DNA of 53,749 bases from Bacteroidota bacterium (GCA_029558535.1 JAKQEK010000102.1:1-53749); one strand, 5' to 3'; positions 15,557-25,786 are shown, counted from the first letter of the stretch. Translations and numbers: made by a program. The notes: generated by a model not told the origin, from the letters alone.

Positions 15557-18500
15557 ATGAGTTCTAAGTTTTTCACAAACAACAACGATAGAAATCTTTT
15601 CGATAAGTTCAAAGGTATTATTGAGCACATGAAAGATTTATACGCATTTCATGCAGTTGTTGGTTATTTTAGGTCTTCTGGGTATTTTGCACTACAGCCG
15701 TACCTTGAAAATGTTAAAGATATTAAGATATTAGTTGGCATAAATGTAGATCATATGTTTGCCGAAGCTCAACGTAAGGGCTTAATATATTTTGGCGATG
15801 AAGTAAGAACAAAAGAAGAGTTCTTAAAATGGTTTATACAAGATATCAAGGAGGCGAAATACTCTGAGCAAGTAGAAAAAGGTGTTTTGAAATTTGTAAA
15901 TGACTTAATTGAGGGTAAAATTGAAGTTAGGGCTCATAACTCAAAAGCAATACATGCAAAATTTTATTTATTCCTGCCAGAATATCATAGTGAACATTCT
16001 GATGGTTGGGTAATTATGGGTTCTAGTAATTTGACCGATGCAGGTCTTGGGATTAAAAAATCTCCAAATTATGAATTGAATATTGCGTTGAAAGATTATG
16101 ATGATGTCGAGTTTACTAAAAATGAATTTAAAGAACTTTGGGAAAAGTCAACACCAATTTTACCTGCTGACATTGAGCTTTTTAAACAAAAAACCCATAT
16201 TGGACAAACTTTTACACCGTATGAACTTTATATTAAATTTTTAATTGAATATTTTGGAAAAAACATTGATTATGATCCAGATACAGTTGGAGATTTGCCT
16301 AAAACATACAAGAAACTATCTTACCAGATTGATGCTGTAAATCAGGGCTTCCAAATGCTAATTGAACATAATGGCTTCTTCCTTGCTGATGTTGTTGGTC
16401 TTGGAAAAACAGTTGTAGCAGCAATGATTGCAAAACGATTTTTGATAGCCAACGGTTCTTTAAATACAAAAATTTTAGTGGTTTACCCGCCAGCATTAGA
16501 GAAAAATTGGAAAAATACATTTCGACAGTTTGGTATTGACAGACATACAAAGTTTATTACAAATGGTAGGCTTGAAAAAATTGTTGAAGGCGATGATTTA
16601 AATTATTGGGCAAAAGAGGATTACGATTTAGTACTTGTGGATGAAGCTCACAGGTATAGAAATCATACTTCAACAATGTTTGGACATTTGCAAAGAATAT
16701 GCAAAGCTCCAAGAAATGGAGAGGGTTTAGTTTCAGGAACAAAGAAAAAGGTAATGCTTATTTCTGCAACCCCATTAAACAATCGACCACAAGATTTATA
16801 TTATCAATTGTTACTATTCCAGGATGCTAGACGAAGTACTTTGCCAGTGACTAATTTACAAAGTTTCTTTGGTCCAATAATCAGAGAGTATAGAGAAATA
16901 ATGCAAGATGAAAAACCAAATATTGAACGTATTCGTGAAATGTATGGTTTTATCAGAGAAAAAATTATTTCTGTAATCACAGTTCGACGAACAAGGCGAG
17001 ACTTGAGAAACTATCCAAAATATATTGATGATTTGAAAGACCAGGGAATTGAATTCCCAGAAATTGCAGCACCAAAGCCAAAGTTATATGAGCTAAATGC
17101 AAAACTTAGTAAACTATTCTATCATACTGTTTTTTATTTGACCGATAAGGATAAAATCAATTATTTTCGGTATCAAGCGATTGCTTATTTAAAACCTGAA
17201 CTTAGAGAAGATTATTATGAACAAGCAATATTGGTTTCACAATCCTTGGCTGGGATTATGAAAACTTTGATGGTAAAACGTCTTGAAAGTAGTTTTACTG
17301 CTTATAAGAAGTCATTACAAAACCTATCAACTGCTACAAACAGAATGATTGAAATGTTTGAAAAAGGAAAGGTTTTGATTGCTCCTGATCTAAAAGTAAA
17401 TGATTTAATGGAAAAAGGTTTCAGCATTGATGAGTTAGAATCTTTGATTCTTGAACTAAGTACTGAAAATCCTAGAAATAATGTTTTTAAACCGGAAGAT
17501 TTTGACAGTACTTTCATTGATGGTTTGCGAAAAGACAGTGCATTATTACAAGAATTAATCAATGAATGGAGCAAGATTGATGAAGATCCAAAACTTGAAT
17601 CATTCTTTAAAGCTTTAGATGAAGAGTTGTTGAGGAAGGACATTAATCCCACTGGTCAACTTGTTGTATTTACTGAAAGTACAGATACTGCGGATTATTT
17701 ACAAATAAAAGTAGAAGAACATTTGAAAACAAAAGTATTAAATGTCTCTTCAGAAAACAGGGGTAAGATTTTTGAAACTATTCAAGAGAATTTTGATGCA
17801 AATTATATTGGTGAAAAGAAAAACGATTATAAAATACTCATAACTACAGATGTTTTAGCTGAGGGAGTAAATCTTCATAGAGCAAATGTTATTGTAAACT
17901 ACGACACTCCGTGGAATGCCACACGATTGATGCAACGTATCGGGCGTGTTAACAGAATTGGAAGTGTCGCAGGAGTTGTTTATAATTATAATTTTTACCC
18001 ATCGCAGCAAGGTGATGAAGAAATAAAACTCTATAGTAATGCTTTAGTTAAATTGCAAGGTTTTCATACTGCATTTGGTGAAGACGCACAAATTTATTCA
18101 CATGAAGAGTTAGTGGAGCAATTTGAGCTTTTTAAAGAAGGTGTTAAAGACGACGAAGACAAGCGTTTGATTTATTTAAGGTATATAAGGGAGTTTAAAG
18201 ACAACAATCCTAAGGAATTTAAACGAATAAAAGCTTTTCCATTGAAGGCAAGAACAACCAGAAGTATTAAAGAATGTGGCAAAATTGATATTGATAACGA
18301 TACTGTTGTTTTTCTAAAATCGCCTTATAAAATGGAGTTTTATCTGGTTGATAAAGACACAAAAGTAAATTCATTAACATTTTTAGAAGCAGCTCAATAT
18401 TTCGAAGCAAATGCGCACGAGCAAGGATATGATATGCCTGAATTTCATTACAAACAAGTAGAATCTGCTTTAAATACTTTTGAACAGGATTTTCTTGGCT

Positions 18501-18859
18501 CATCAACTGAAACAGTAACTACAGGCGACAAAGCGGATGCTATTTCTGCTCAGGCAAAGAAGTTTTTACGTGATATGAAGGGAATCACAAAACGTGATGA
18601 CGTTAAAAAGGCTTGTATTAACCTTTCAGATTTGGTTGATAAGGGAACTTTTACCCCATTGCCAAATGAAATACGAAAACTAAGACAAAAACTGGATAAA
18701 AAGCAAATCACATACGGTCAGGTTGACAATCTCATTATTTTGATTGCAAAAAAATACGATGCTTTTAAGACCGAAGAAGAGGAATCTGCTGAGATGCAAA
18801 CAGAAATTGATGCAAACTTTTCTCCTGACATTGTTTTATCTGAAACATTTATACTATAA
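15557..18859 (+). CDS. PLD-nuclease / SNF2-family helicase fusion
   Basis: 1100 residues. Residues 1-200 form a phospholipase-D-like domain with one HKD-type motif: H133-x-K135 in IHAKFYLF, then GWVIMGSSNLTDAGLG. From about 260 follows a SNF2-type superfamily 2 helicase: DVVGLGKT (GLGKT at 281-285), DEAH at 362-365, SATPLNNRP, and in the second lobe VFTESTDTADYL, TTDVLAEGVNLHRA and QRIGRVNRIG. A long unassigned C-terminal tail follows. Such proteins are expected to translocate on DNA and cut it or direct cutting. Its stop codon overlaps the start of the methylase gene (TAATG), so the two are translationally coupled, which suggests an ATP-dependent restriction system. An AT-rich leader with the repeat field lies upstream. 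Confidence 0.85.
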   Translation: MSSKFFTNNNDRNLFDKFKGIIEHMKDLYAFHAVVGYFRSSGYFALQPYLENVKDIKILVGINVDHMFAEAQRKGLIYFGDEVRTKEEFLKWFIQDIKEAKYSEQVEKGVLKFVNDLIEGKIEVRAHNSKAIHAKFYLFLPEYHSEHSDGWVIMGSSNLTDAGLGIKKSPNYELNIALKDYDDVEFTKNEFKELWEKSTPILPADIELFKQKTHIGQTFTPYELYIKFLIEYFGKNIDYDPDTVGDLPKTYKKLSYQIDAVNQGFQMLIEHNGFFLADVVGLGKTVVAAMIAKRFLIANGSLNTKILVVYPPALEKNWKNTFRQFGIDRHTKFITNGRLEKIVEGDDLNYWAKEDYDLVLVDEAHRYRNHTSTMFGHLQRICKAPRNGEGLVSGTKKKVMLISATPLNNRPQDLYYQLLLFQDARRSTLPVTNLQSFFGPIIREYREIMQDEKPNIERIREMYGFIREKIISVITVRRTRRDLRNYPKYIDDLKDQGIEFPEIAAPKPKLYELNAKLSKLFYHTVFYLTDKDKINYFRYQAIAYLKPELREDYYEQAILVSQSLAGIMKTLMVKRLESSFTAYKKSLQNLSTATNRMIEMFEKGKVLIAPDLKVNDLMEKGFSIDELESLILELSTENPRNNVFKPEDFDSTFIDGLRKDSALLQELINEWSKIDEDPKLESFFKALDEELLRKDINPTGQLVVFTESTDTADYLQIKVEEHLKTKVLNVSSENRGKIFETIQENFDANYIGEKKNDYKILITTDVLAEGVNLHRANVIVNYDTPWNATRLMQRIGRVNRIGSVAGVVYNYNFYPSQQGDEEIKLYSNALVKLQGFHTAFGEDAQIYSHEELVEQFELFKEGVKDDEDKRLIYLRYIREFKDNNPKEFKRIKAFPLKARTTRSIKECGKIDIDNDTVVFLKSPYKMEFYLVDKDTKVNSLTFLEAAQYFEANAHEQGYDMPEFHYKQVESALNTFEQDFLGSSTETVTTGDKADAISAQAKKFLRDMKGITKRDDVKKACINLSDLVDKGTFTPLPNEIRKLRQKLDKKQITYGQVDNLIILIAKKYDAFKTEEEESAEMQTEIDANFSPDIVLSETFIL

Positions 18860-21800
18860 TGGAAAAGACGAAACTAAATAAAATTTTTTCAAAGGCTTTT
18901 GATTTACAAGAGTGGCTAGAGATCTTAAAAGAGGTTTTTGGGGCAAAACAATTACTAACCCAACCAAAACCTATTTTGCTGAACAACAATGATAGGGCAA
19001 AGTCAGCAACCGAGCTTGGTAGTTTCGCCACTTCAGACGACCGTATTATTGGTTTGTATTATGTAGTTGTAAATGATGATATTTGGTTAGAAAGAAACAA
19101 AGTTGGTTTACGTGAACTTTTAAGAAATATTTATCGGTACGATGTTGATGGCGCACTTGTTGTTTTTGAACAAGGCGATAAATGGCGTTTGTCATTCATA
19201 TCTGAAATTAAGGTGTTAAATGATGAAGGCGAGGTTGTAGAACAAGCCACAGAACCTAAACGCTATACTTATTTGTTGGGAGTTGATGAAAAAGTTAAAA
19301 CACCATCAGAACGCTTATCAAAACTTGCTGGCAAATCTTTAGCACTTAACGACATCTTAAATGCCTTTAGTGTTGAAGCATTAAACGAAGAGTTTTACAA
19401 AATTATTTCGGAATATTTTTATCAATTGGTTGGTGGTACTGTAGGTTCTAGTAAATCTGCCAAATCATATGAACCAAAACTTAAAATGCCTATTCCTGTT
19501 GAAAACCATCAAACATATCAGGAATTTGTAGTTCGTTTAATTGGTCGGACTATTTTTTGTTGGTTTTTGAAAATGAAAAAATCCGATGAAGGAATTTCGC
19601 TTGTGCCTGAAGGTTTATTGTCTTCCGAAGCAGTAAAGAACAATAAGGGATACTATCATAATATTTTGGAACGTTTGTTTTTCCAAACATTAAATACCAA
19701 AATGGATGAGAGAGTCGATGGACTGCCCGTTGGTTGTGAAAAAATTCCTTTTTTGAATGGAGGTTTGTTTGAACCTAACTCCGATGATTATTATAAACCA
19801 AACAGAGTAACAGGAATATCGGAAAACCTGAATGCACTCAAAATTGAGGATAATTGGTTTTTCGAGCTTTTTACTGAACTTGAAAAATACAACTTCACCA
19901 TTGATGAAAACTCAGTAACCGATGTGGAAGTAAGTGTTGACCCTGAAATGCTTGGGCGTATTTTCGAAAATCTTTTGGCTGAAATTGACCCCGATAGTGG
20001 TGAAACAGCCCGTAAAGCAACGGGTAGTTTTTACACGCCCCGCGAAATTGTGGATTACATGGCAACGGAAAGCCTTGTTCAGTACATTCATAATAAAACA
20101 TCAATTTCTCCTGATAAGATTCGCCCTGTGTTTAAAATGACAGAGGAACCAGACCCAACTTTCACAAAAGCAGAATCGGAGTGTATTTTAGATGCACTGG
20201 ACAAAGCGAAAATACTTGACCCTGCTTGTGGTTCGGGAGCTTTCCCAATGGGTGTTTTGCAAAAGATTGTTCAGGCATTACAGAAATTGGATGCCAATGC
20301 CAATTGGTGGAAAAAACGACAAATTGAGCGTATTTCTAATCCAATTGTACGCAAAGCATTGAAAGAAAAATTGGACTCATCTGGTGTAGAGTACGCTCGA
20401 AAAATTGGTGTTATCCAAAACTCATTATATGGTGTGGATATACAACCTATTGCAGCTGAAATATCTAAACTTCGTTGTTTCCTGACTTTAATTGTGGACG
20501 AAAATATAGACGAAACAAAAACGAATCGAGGCATTGAACCATTACCTAACCTAGAGTTTAAATTTGTTACTGCCGATACATTGCAAAAATTACCTGAACA
20601 AAATGCTCAGAGAGGTTTATTTGATAATTACGAGGAACAAGAAAGGCTTAAAGAACTTCGGGCGCAATACCTACAAAGCTACGGAAGTGAAAAAGAAACT
20701 ATTAAAAAGGAATTTATCAACGTGCAAAGTTCAATGTTTAACAAGGACTTGCATTTGTTCACAAGTACTTATAGCAGAAGCTATAAATTAAGTACTTGGA
20801 ACCCTTTTTCTCATGATAAAGCCGATTGGTTTGACCCTCAATGGATGTTTGGAATTGAAAAGTTTGATGTGGTAATTGGGAATCCGCCATTTGTGGATTC
20901 TGAAACAATGACAAAAAACAACAAATTATACCGCCAATCTTTAAAAGATTCTTACTTATTTGCAAAAGGGAATTGGGATTTATTTCTTTTATTTATCGAG
21001 AGAGGTATAGATCTATTAAACATAAAGGGCTTATTTGCATTTATTATTCCTAATAAATTGATTGCAGCAAATTATGCTGAAGAAGCACGTTTAAATTTAA
21101 ATAAGTTATGCTTAATCGAAATACGAGATTATTCAAGAATTAATGTTTTTAAAACAGCTGATGTTTATCCTATTACAATACTTCTTAATAAAAATAAAAT
21201 ATACGCAGAAAATAAGACTTCATTTGTAAAAGTAAATTCAGACTACAAACCTCAAACCGCAATTGAGGTAAAATTATTTAATAGACAAGATGATGCTTTT
21301 TGGGATAAATATTTTCTTGATTTAAAATCATTTAAATTAATACAAAAGATTAATAAATATAATAATTTGTCACACCTAGATATGTATGAAATTTCATCAT
21401 CAGCAACTGTGTCTGAGGCTTATAAAATAAAGGAAATATTGCAAGATGAAGAAAATTTAGAACATAGCTTTAAATTTATTAATACTGGGACAATAGACCC
21501 ATTTAAGTCATTATGGGGCAATAAGCCAACACAATACATAAAAGGGCAATATAAATTCCCAAAAGTAAAAAGGATAGAAATAGAAAAACTAAGTAAAAAT
21601 AGATTAAGACAAGCAAATGCATCAAAAATTATTGTTGCAGGGATGTCAATGTCTCTTGAAGGATATTTAGATAAAGAAGGAGAGTATATAGCCGGTAAAT
21701 CAACTACAATAATTTTATCTGATAAATCTTACCTTCTAAAATTGTTAGCAGTTATAAATTCAAATTTGATTAAATTTTATGTAAGCAACCAATACTTATC

Positions 21801-22239
21801 CTTAAAAATGGCTGGAGGTTATCTTAATATAAATCAAAATATTATTAAAGATTTACCTGTTCCTAAAAGTATCTTAGATTTTGAATCATTATCTTTTATT
21901 TCTGATTATCTACTTTTAGTAAATCACATATCCTCTAGTGTTCAAAATTTATTACAAAATTCATTCGAACATATTTTACTTTTCTTTGAGCAAATATTGA
22001 ATGCAATGGTCATGGAACTTTATTTTGAAGATGAATTTAAGAATGCAGGTATTGAATTCTTAAAATATGCAGAACGGGATTTTGAAACTATTGAAGGAAA
22101 ATCTGAACCTGAACAAATTGAGATAATTAATAAAGTCTACATAAAGTTGAATGAAAAGGATAATGAAATACGTAATAACCTCAAACTTATGGATATTAAA
22201 CTAGCTGATATTGTAATGCCCTTAAAAACAGCCAAGTAA
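18859..22239 (+). CDS. Eco57I-type N6-adenine DNA methyltransferase
   Basis: 1126 residues. Motif I is DPACGSGAF (from residue 454) and motif IV is NPPF (from residue 675) in DVVIGNPPFVDSE, the order and spacing of large gamma-type adenine methylases (Eco57I, PglX and DrmMI-like). The N-terminal 400 residues have no clear PD-(D/E)XK nuclease; SSKSAKSY and EFVVRLIGRTIFCWF are typical of the helical part of such enzymes. The C-terminal 350 residues probably recognise the target sequence. It starts within the stop codon of the PLD-helicase and its own stop overlaps the ATPase start (TAATG). In context it is the modification half of a restriction-like system. It lacks the partner genes of BREX or complete DISARM. 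Confidence 0.85.
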   Translation: MEKTKLNKIFSKAFDLQEWLEILKEVFGAKQLLTQPKPILLNNNDRAKSATELGSFATSDDRIIGLYYVVVNDDIWLERNKVGLRELLRNIYRYDVDGALVVFEQGDKWRLSFISEIKVLNDEGEVVEQATEPKRYTYLLGVDEKVKTPSERLSKLAGKSLALNDILNAFSVEALNEEFYKIISEYFYQLVGGTVGSSKSAKSYEPKLKMPIPVENHQTYQEFVVRLIGRTIFCWFLKMKKSDEGISLVPEGLLSSEAVKNNKGYYHNILERLFFQTLNTKMDERVDGLPVGCEKIPFLNGGLFEPNSDDYYKPNRVTGISENLNALKIEDNWFFELFTELEKYNFTIDENSVTDVEVSVDPEMLGRIFENLLAEIDPDSGETARKATGSFYTPREIVDYMATESLVQYIHNKTSISPDKIRPVFKMTEEPDPTFTKAESECILDALDKAKILDPACGSGAFPMGVLQKIVQALQKLDANANWWKKRQIERISNPIVRKALKEKLDSSGVEYARKIGVIQNSLYGVDIQPIAAEISKLRCFLTLIVDENIDETKTNRGIEPLPNLEFKFVTADTLQKLPEQNAQRGLFDNYEEQERLKELRAQYLQSYGSEKETIKKEFINVQSSMFNKDLHLFTSTYSRSYKLSTWNPFSHDKADWFDPQWMFGIEKFDVVIGNPPFVDSETMTKNNKLYRQSLKDSYLFAKGNWDLFLLFIERGIDLLNIKGLFAFIIPNKLIAANYAEEARLNLNKLCLIEIRDYSRINVFKTADVYPITILLNKNKIYAENKTSFVKVNSDYKPQTAIEVKLFNRQDDAFWDKYFLDLKSFKLIQKINKYNNLSHLDMYEISSSATVSEAYKIKEILQDEENLEHSFKFINTGTIDPFKSLWGNKPTQYIKGQYKFPKVKRIEIEKLSKNRLRQANASKIIVAGMSMSLEGYLDKEGEYIAGKSTTIILSDKSYLLKLLAVINSNLIKFYVSNQYLSLKMAGGYLNINQNIIKDLPVPKSILDFESLSFISDYLLLVNHISSSVQNLLQNSFEHILLFFEQILNAMVMELYFEDEFKNAGIEFLKYAERDFETIEGKSEPEQIEIINKVYIKLNEKDNEIRNNLKLMDIKLADIVMPLKTAK

Positions 22240-24089
22240 TGAACAAGATAAACCAAATAAAACTTAAAAATTTTAAATTCTTTTATGGTGAAGTCGCTAT
22301 TGAATTAGAGTGTAAAAATGCTTTAATTTTTGGTGAAAACGGAAGTGGAAAGAGCAGTCTGTATTGGGCTTTATATACCTTTTTGCAAAGTGTGTTTAAA
22401 TCGGATTTCACAAAAATTCAGAAATATTTTTTGCACAATCATCCCGAAAATCTGCGAAACCGTTTTGCTCAAAATACAGAAGACAGTTATATCAAATTGA
22501 TTTTTGAAGATGAACAAAAAACCATTACCGAAAAACAAATTTCAAACACCACAGTAAACACTAAAACGGGAACGTTAATTGCACAAGCCGTACAAGGGAG
22601 TGAACTTCTCAATTACAAGTTGCTTTCCAAAATTCACGATTTTAAAAACCCTTACGAGATAGACCTTTTTCCGATAATGGATAAAGACATTTTACCGTTT
22701 ATAATTTTCAGGGAAGTACTGGTTCGTCATGATGGAGCAATCGCTAGCGCCAATGCACAGGAATGGTGGGATTATATAAAGACAGGCATGCAACCTCGTG
22801 GTAAAATGCACGAAATGCCATACAAAACTTTTGCGACTGCGGTCGAAATATTTAATATAGAACTGAAATTTTATTTTGATACCATTGAAGCTAAGGTGAA
22901 CGAATATTTGAGGAAATTCAAACAGCAGTTTACCATAAGTTTTGAGTTTAAAAATGGTTCGTATGATGCATTTGTGCAAGGAAGTACAACGCAACGCAAC
23001 CACAAAATCATTGCACCCAAAATTATTGTTCATGCAAATTTCAATCATGCAAGTATTCCTGTCGATAAACAAAAAATTACCAGGCCGCACACATTCCTGA
23101 ACGAAGCTAAACTGACGGCAATTGCGCTTTCTATACGATTTGCAATGCTTGACCAGAAACTAAGTGGTGTAGCTGCTGTTGATACACCAAAATTTTTGAT
23201 ATTAGACGATGTGTTAATCAGTTTAGATATGAGTAATAGAGAAATTGTTTTAGACATTATTCTAAAAGAATTTACTGATTTTCAACTTATCATACTCACT
23301 CACGACCGCAATTTTTTTGAGTTATTGAGACACCGTATAAAACGTTTCAATCAGGAAAATTGGAAATACATCGAAATTTATGAATGTGAAAAAAACGGAA
23401 TTCCACAGCCATACATTAAAACATCGGACACTTACCTTGAAAAAGCGGAGCTATATTTCTCCCAAAAGGAATATGAAATTGCTGGCAACTTTCTGCGTAA
23501 AGAAGCCGAAGCATTTTGCAAAGAATTTCTACCCAAGAAACAGCAATATACAACAGAATACAATTTACACGACTTAAACGGATTAATTTTGCAAAGCAAA
23601 GCATTTGCCGAAAATGCTGGTTTAGATAATGTACTATTTGAAGCATTGGACAGCCACCGAAAATTTGTATTGAATCCAACAAGCCATGACAGTTATGACG
23701 TCCCCAAATTCAACAGCGAAATTGGAAATTGTCTCAATACTTTGAAAGAACTTCGTAAAATAAAAAACGAACCGTTTTTAAAGCGTGGTGAACAAGTTGA
23801 GTTTCAACTATCTGATGGCACTGACACATATAAGTTTGATATCATTCTGCAAGACGATTTTCGTTTATTACAAGAACCCACAAAAGATTCAGTGTTATCA
23901 AAAGGGATGGTGAATTACTACATTACAAAAAATGGAACAAAAGGTGACTTGCAACACAAACAAGATTCACTGAAAAAAATGTATGATGGATGCTACAACA
24001 GTTCTGATAAAACTAAAAACGCTGATTTTTGGGAAGAAGTGATAGTAACAAAAAGCGGTCAAAAATTAAAAACAGAAAGGAAATTTTAA
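22239..24089 (+). CDS. ABC/RecF-like ATPase of the PLD-helicase/methylase operon
   Basis: 616 residues. Walker A is GENGSGKS (residues 32-39), Walker B LILDDVLISLD with D323/D324, and the switch histidine LTHDRNFF is near 351. The insert between the two halves is short and lacks a long coiled coil, so it resembles RecF or defence-associated ATPases more than SMC or Rad50. The C-terminal 250 residues (KAELYFSQKEYEIAGNFLRK, AEAFCKEFLP) are helical and unassigned, ending in a compact region with DGTDTYKFDIILQDD. The start overlaps the methylase stop by one base. It is likely the third subunit of the system, acting as a DNA sensor or regulator, but this is inference from coupling. Confidence 0.8.
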   Translation: MNKINQIKLKNFKFFYGEVAIELECKNALIFGENGSGKSSLYWALYTFLQSVFKSDFTKIQKYFLHNHPENLRNRFAQNTEDSYIKLIFEDEQKTITEKQISNTTVNTKTGTLIAQAVQGSELLNYKLLSKIHDFKNPYEIDLFPIMDKDILPFIIFREVLVRHDGAIASANAQEWWDYIKTGMQPRGKMHEMPYKTFATAVEIFNIELKFYFDTIEAKVNEYLRKFKQQFTISFEFKNGSYDAFVQGSTTQRNHKIIAPKIIVHANFNHASIPVDKQKITRPHTFLNEAKLTAIALSIRFAMLDQKLSGVAAVDTPKFLILDDVLISLDMSNREIVLDIILKEFTDFQLIILTHDRNFFELLRHRIKRFNQENWKYIEIYECEKNGIPQPYIKTSDTYLEKAELYFSQKEYEIAGNFLRKEAEAFCKEFLPKKQQYTTEYNLHDLNGLILQSKAFAENAGLDNVLFEALDSHRKFVLNPTSHDSYDVPKFNSEIGNCLNTLKELRKIKNEPFLKRGEQVEFQLSDGTDTYKFDIILQDDFRLLQEPTKDSVLSKGMVNYYITKNGTKGDLQHKQDSLKKMYDGCYNSSDKTKNADFWEEVIVTKSGQKLKTERKF

Positions 24090-24112
24090 TTAAAAGCTAA
24101 TTAAGTGTATTA

Positions 24113-24583
24113 ATGGCAAAACGATCAAATAATCTTGTAGGTGTTACCGGTGAATACTACGTTTGTGCAGAACTTGGTAAAATTGGTGTACTTGCATTGT
24201 TAACTCCAAAGAGTAATCCTCTATTCGATATTGTAGCTGTATCTCCAGATGCATCAAAAACAGTCACCATTCAAGTTAAAACCAAGTCTGAGCACAATAA
24301 AGCAGGTTGGAAATTAGGAAAAGACATTTGTGTTAAAAAGAACAATCCATATCTTTTTACGGTACTTGTCAACTTATCATATAATGAAGTGGAGTTTTAC
24401 ATTTATCAATATGACATTCTATCAGAGCGTGTGGCACAGGCTTACACAGAATACATCAAAACCCCCAAAAGGGATGGTAGTGAAAGAAAAGACATTGATT
24501 TCCGTTGGTGGGATTTAAAAAGATTTAAAGATGATGATTTAAAGAGAAAGAATAATTGGGATATTCTAGGGTTTCAAGAATAG
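24113..24583 (+). CDS. PD-(D/E)XK-like nuclease-fold protein 1
   Basis: 156 residues. N-terminal helix LVGVTGEYYVCAELGKIGVL supplies a possible acidic residue, followed by the strand pair PLFDIVAVSPDASK and VTIQVKTKSE. This is the D...(E/Q)xK core of the PD-(D/E)XK fold, with glutamine in the E position, as in several resolvase-like and defence nucleases. The C-terminal part contains WWDLKRF. It lies 23 bp after the ATPase gene in the same direction and may belong to that operon. The protein at 25354-25782 has the same layout. Whether it cuts DNA or only binds is not decided by the sequence. Confidence 0.6.
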   Translation: MAKRSNNLVGVTGEYYVCAELGKIGVLALLTPKSNPLFDIVAVSPDASKTVTIQVKTKSEHNKAGWKLGKDICVKKNNPYLFTVLVNLSYNEVEFYIYQYDILSERVAQAYTEYIKTPKRDGSERKDIDFRWWDLKRFKDDDLKRKNNWDILGFQE

Positions 24584-24639
24584 GAATGTCGATAAATGGT
24601 CATTTAATTATTATAAAATAGAATTCTAAATATAGAGAC

Positions 24640-25308
24640 ATGAAAGCATTTAAGGTTATTTATCAAAATGGACACTTTGTTGATATAGAGACAAAGAAGA
24701 GAATAATTCCGGTTCAGGGTGCGGAATATGTTATATCTGCAGATTCAGATGCATTTAATGTTGAAGATTTTATCCATAAAGAAAGAAAAATATTAAGTTC
24801 TGAGGAGAAACTTGAACTTATGAAAAGTAAATATGGAACTGACAATTTTAAGAAGATTCTTAATTCTGGGGAGAGATTATTTTTTAGAATGGGTAATACG
24901 AGGAGAATAGTTGGTGATCCAAGTCGTGAATTTGTATTTGGATGTTCACTTAGAGAAGATCTATATCTCTATAAGATTAAAGGCAAAGGAGCAGCAAAAC
25001 ATAATCATTGGAGATTAGCTGAGTGTCAGTGTATTCTTGAAGAATGTATTTTAGGCGGTTTAACTCTTACAGAGAAGGTACCAGCAAACTCCTTGAATTC
25101 ATTGTTTGGACAGACTAAAGATTTTTACTTTAGGAATCAGCGTTCTGGAAGCTGCGATGTTTTTAATACTTTCTATATTTATCAAGATGGTATGAATATT
25201 ACATTTGATGGAACAAAGCAAGCTAAGTACAAAAACCTTGATGATATCAGAAAGGCATTTGTTAAAGATATCATTGTGAAAAAGATTGAGGAATTAAATA
25301 ATTTGTAA
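24640..25308 (+). CDS. Unknown protein between two nuclease-fold genes
   Basis: 222 residues, no signal peptide or membrane segment. It begins MKAFKVIYQNGHFVDIETKK, a short beta-rich domain, followed by a charged helical linker (KERKILSSEEKLELMKSKYG). The C-terminal half is mixed, with RSGSCDVFNTFYIYQDGMNI. Cysteines are scattered (CSLRED, CQCILEECILGG) and could bind metal, but no standard spacing is seen. It is flanked by two PD-(D/E)XK-like paralogues in the same direction, with gaps of 56 and 45 bp. I do not recognise the family. Partner, immunity or regulatory roles for the nucleases are equally possible. Confidence 0.5.
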   Translation: MKAFKVIYQNGHFVDIETKKRIIPVQGAEYVISADSDAFNVEDFIHKERKILSSEEKLELMKSKYGTDNFKKILNSGERLFFRMGNTRRIVGDPSREFVFGCSLREDLYLYKIKGKGAAKHNHWRLAECQCILEECILGGLTLTEKVPANSLNSLFGQTKDFYFRNQRSGSCDVFNTFYIYQDGMNITFDGTKQAKYKNLDDIRKAFVKDIIVKKIEELNNL

Positions 25309-25353
25309 AAATGTTTGACAATTTTACTAATTAAATCAAGCAAATATGCAAAT

Positions 25354-25782
25354 ATGATTGAATACAAACATATAGATCAACAACTTACAGGTATGGCTGG
25401 CGAGTTTTTGACAGTCGGAAAATTATTTAAACTTGGATTACAGGCATCAGTTACATTCGGAAATGCTAAAGCAATAGATGTGTTTGCTTTTAATCCAATG
25501 AATAATAAAACATTTGCAATTCAAGTAAAGACATTACGTAAAAAGAATTGTTTTCTCCTAAAACGAGAGAATATTAATCCTGAACACATATTTGTGTTTA
25601 TCTTTTTAAATAATTTCGAAACATCTGAAACCTTTTACATTGTAAAAGGAGAAACTATACTTAAAAATATTTTGACATTTTATGGTTCATCTTACAAGGA
25701 TCCTGACAATCCTAGTAAAATGCCTGCAATAAATTATGGATCATTAAAAGATTATGAAAACAATTGGGGTGTATTTGAATAG
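25354..25782 (+). CDS. PD-(D/E)XK-like nuclease-fold protein 2
   Basis: 142 residues from ATG 25354 (MIEYKHIDQQLTGMAGEFLT), which aligns with the start of the paralogue at 24113; an ATG at 25315 is in frame but adds an unconserved stretch. The core is the same: a helix with GMAGEFLTVGKLFKLGLQAS, then AIDVFAFNPMNNK and FAIQVKTLRK, giving E, D and Q-x-K at the expected places. The tail ends in YGSLKDYENNWGVF, comparable to KNNWDILGF in the first copy. Related proteins occur next to defence and mobile genes. It is convergent with the DEDD exonuclease gene, four bases from its end. Confidence 0.6.
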   Translation: MIEYKHIDQQLTGMAGEFLTVGKLFKLGLQASVTFGNAKAIDVFAFNPMNNKTFAIQVKTLRKKNCFLLKRENINPEHIFVFIFLNNFETSETFYIVKGETILKNILTFYGSSYKDPDNPSKMPAINYGSLKDYENNWGVFE

Positions 25783-25786
25783 ATTC

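Noticed and set aside
15557..24089. Complete DISARM or BREX system
   Set aside because: No DUF1998 protein, PglZ phosphatase, BrxC/L or BrxB homologue is visible; only the helicase-methylase theme is shared.
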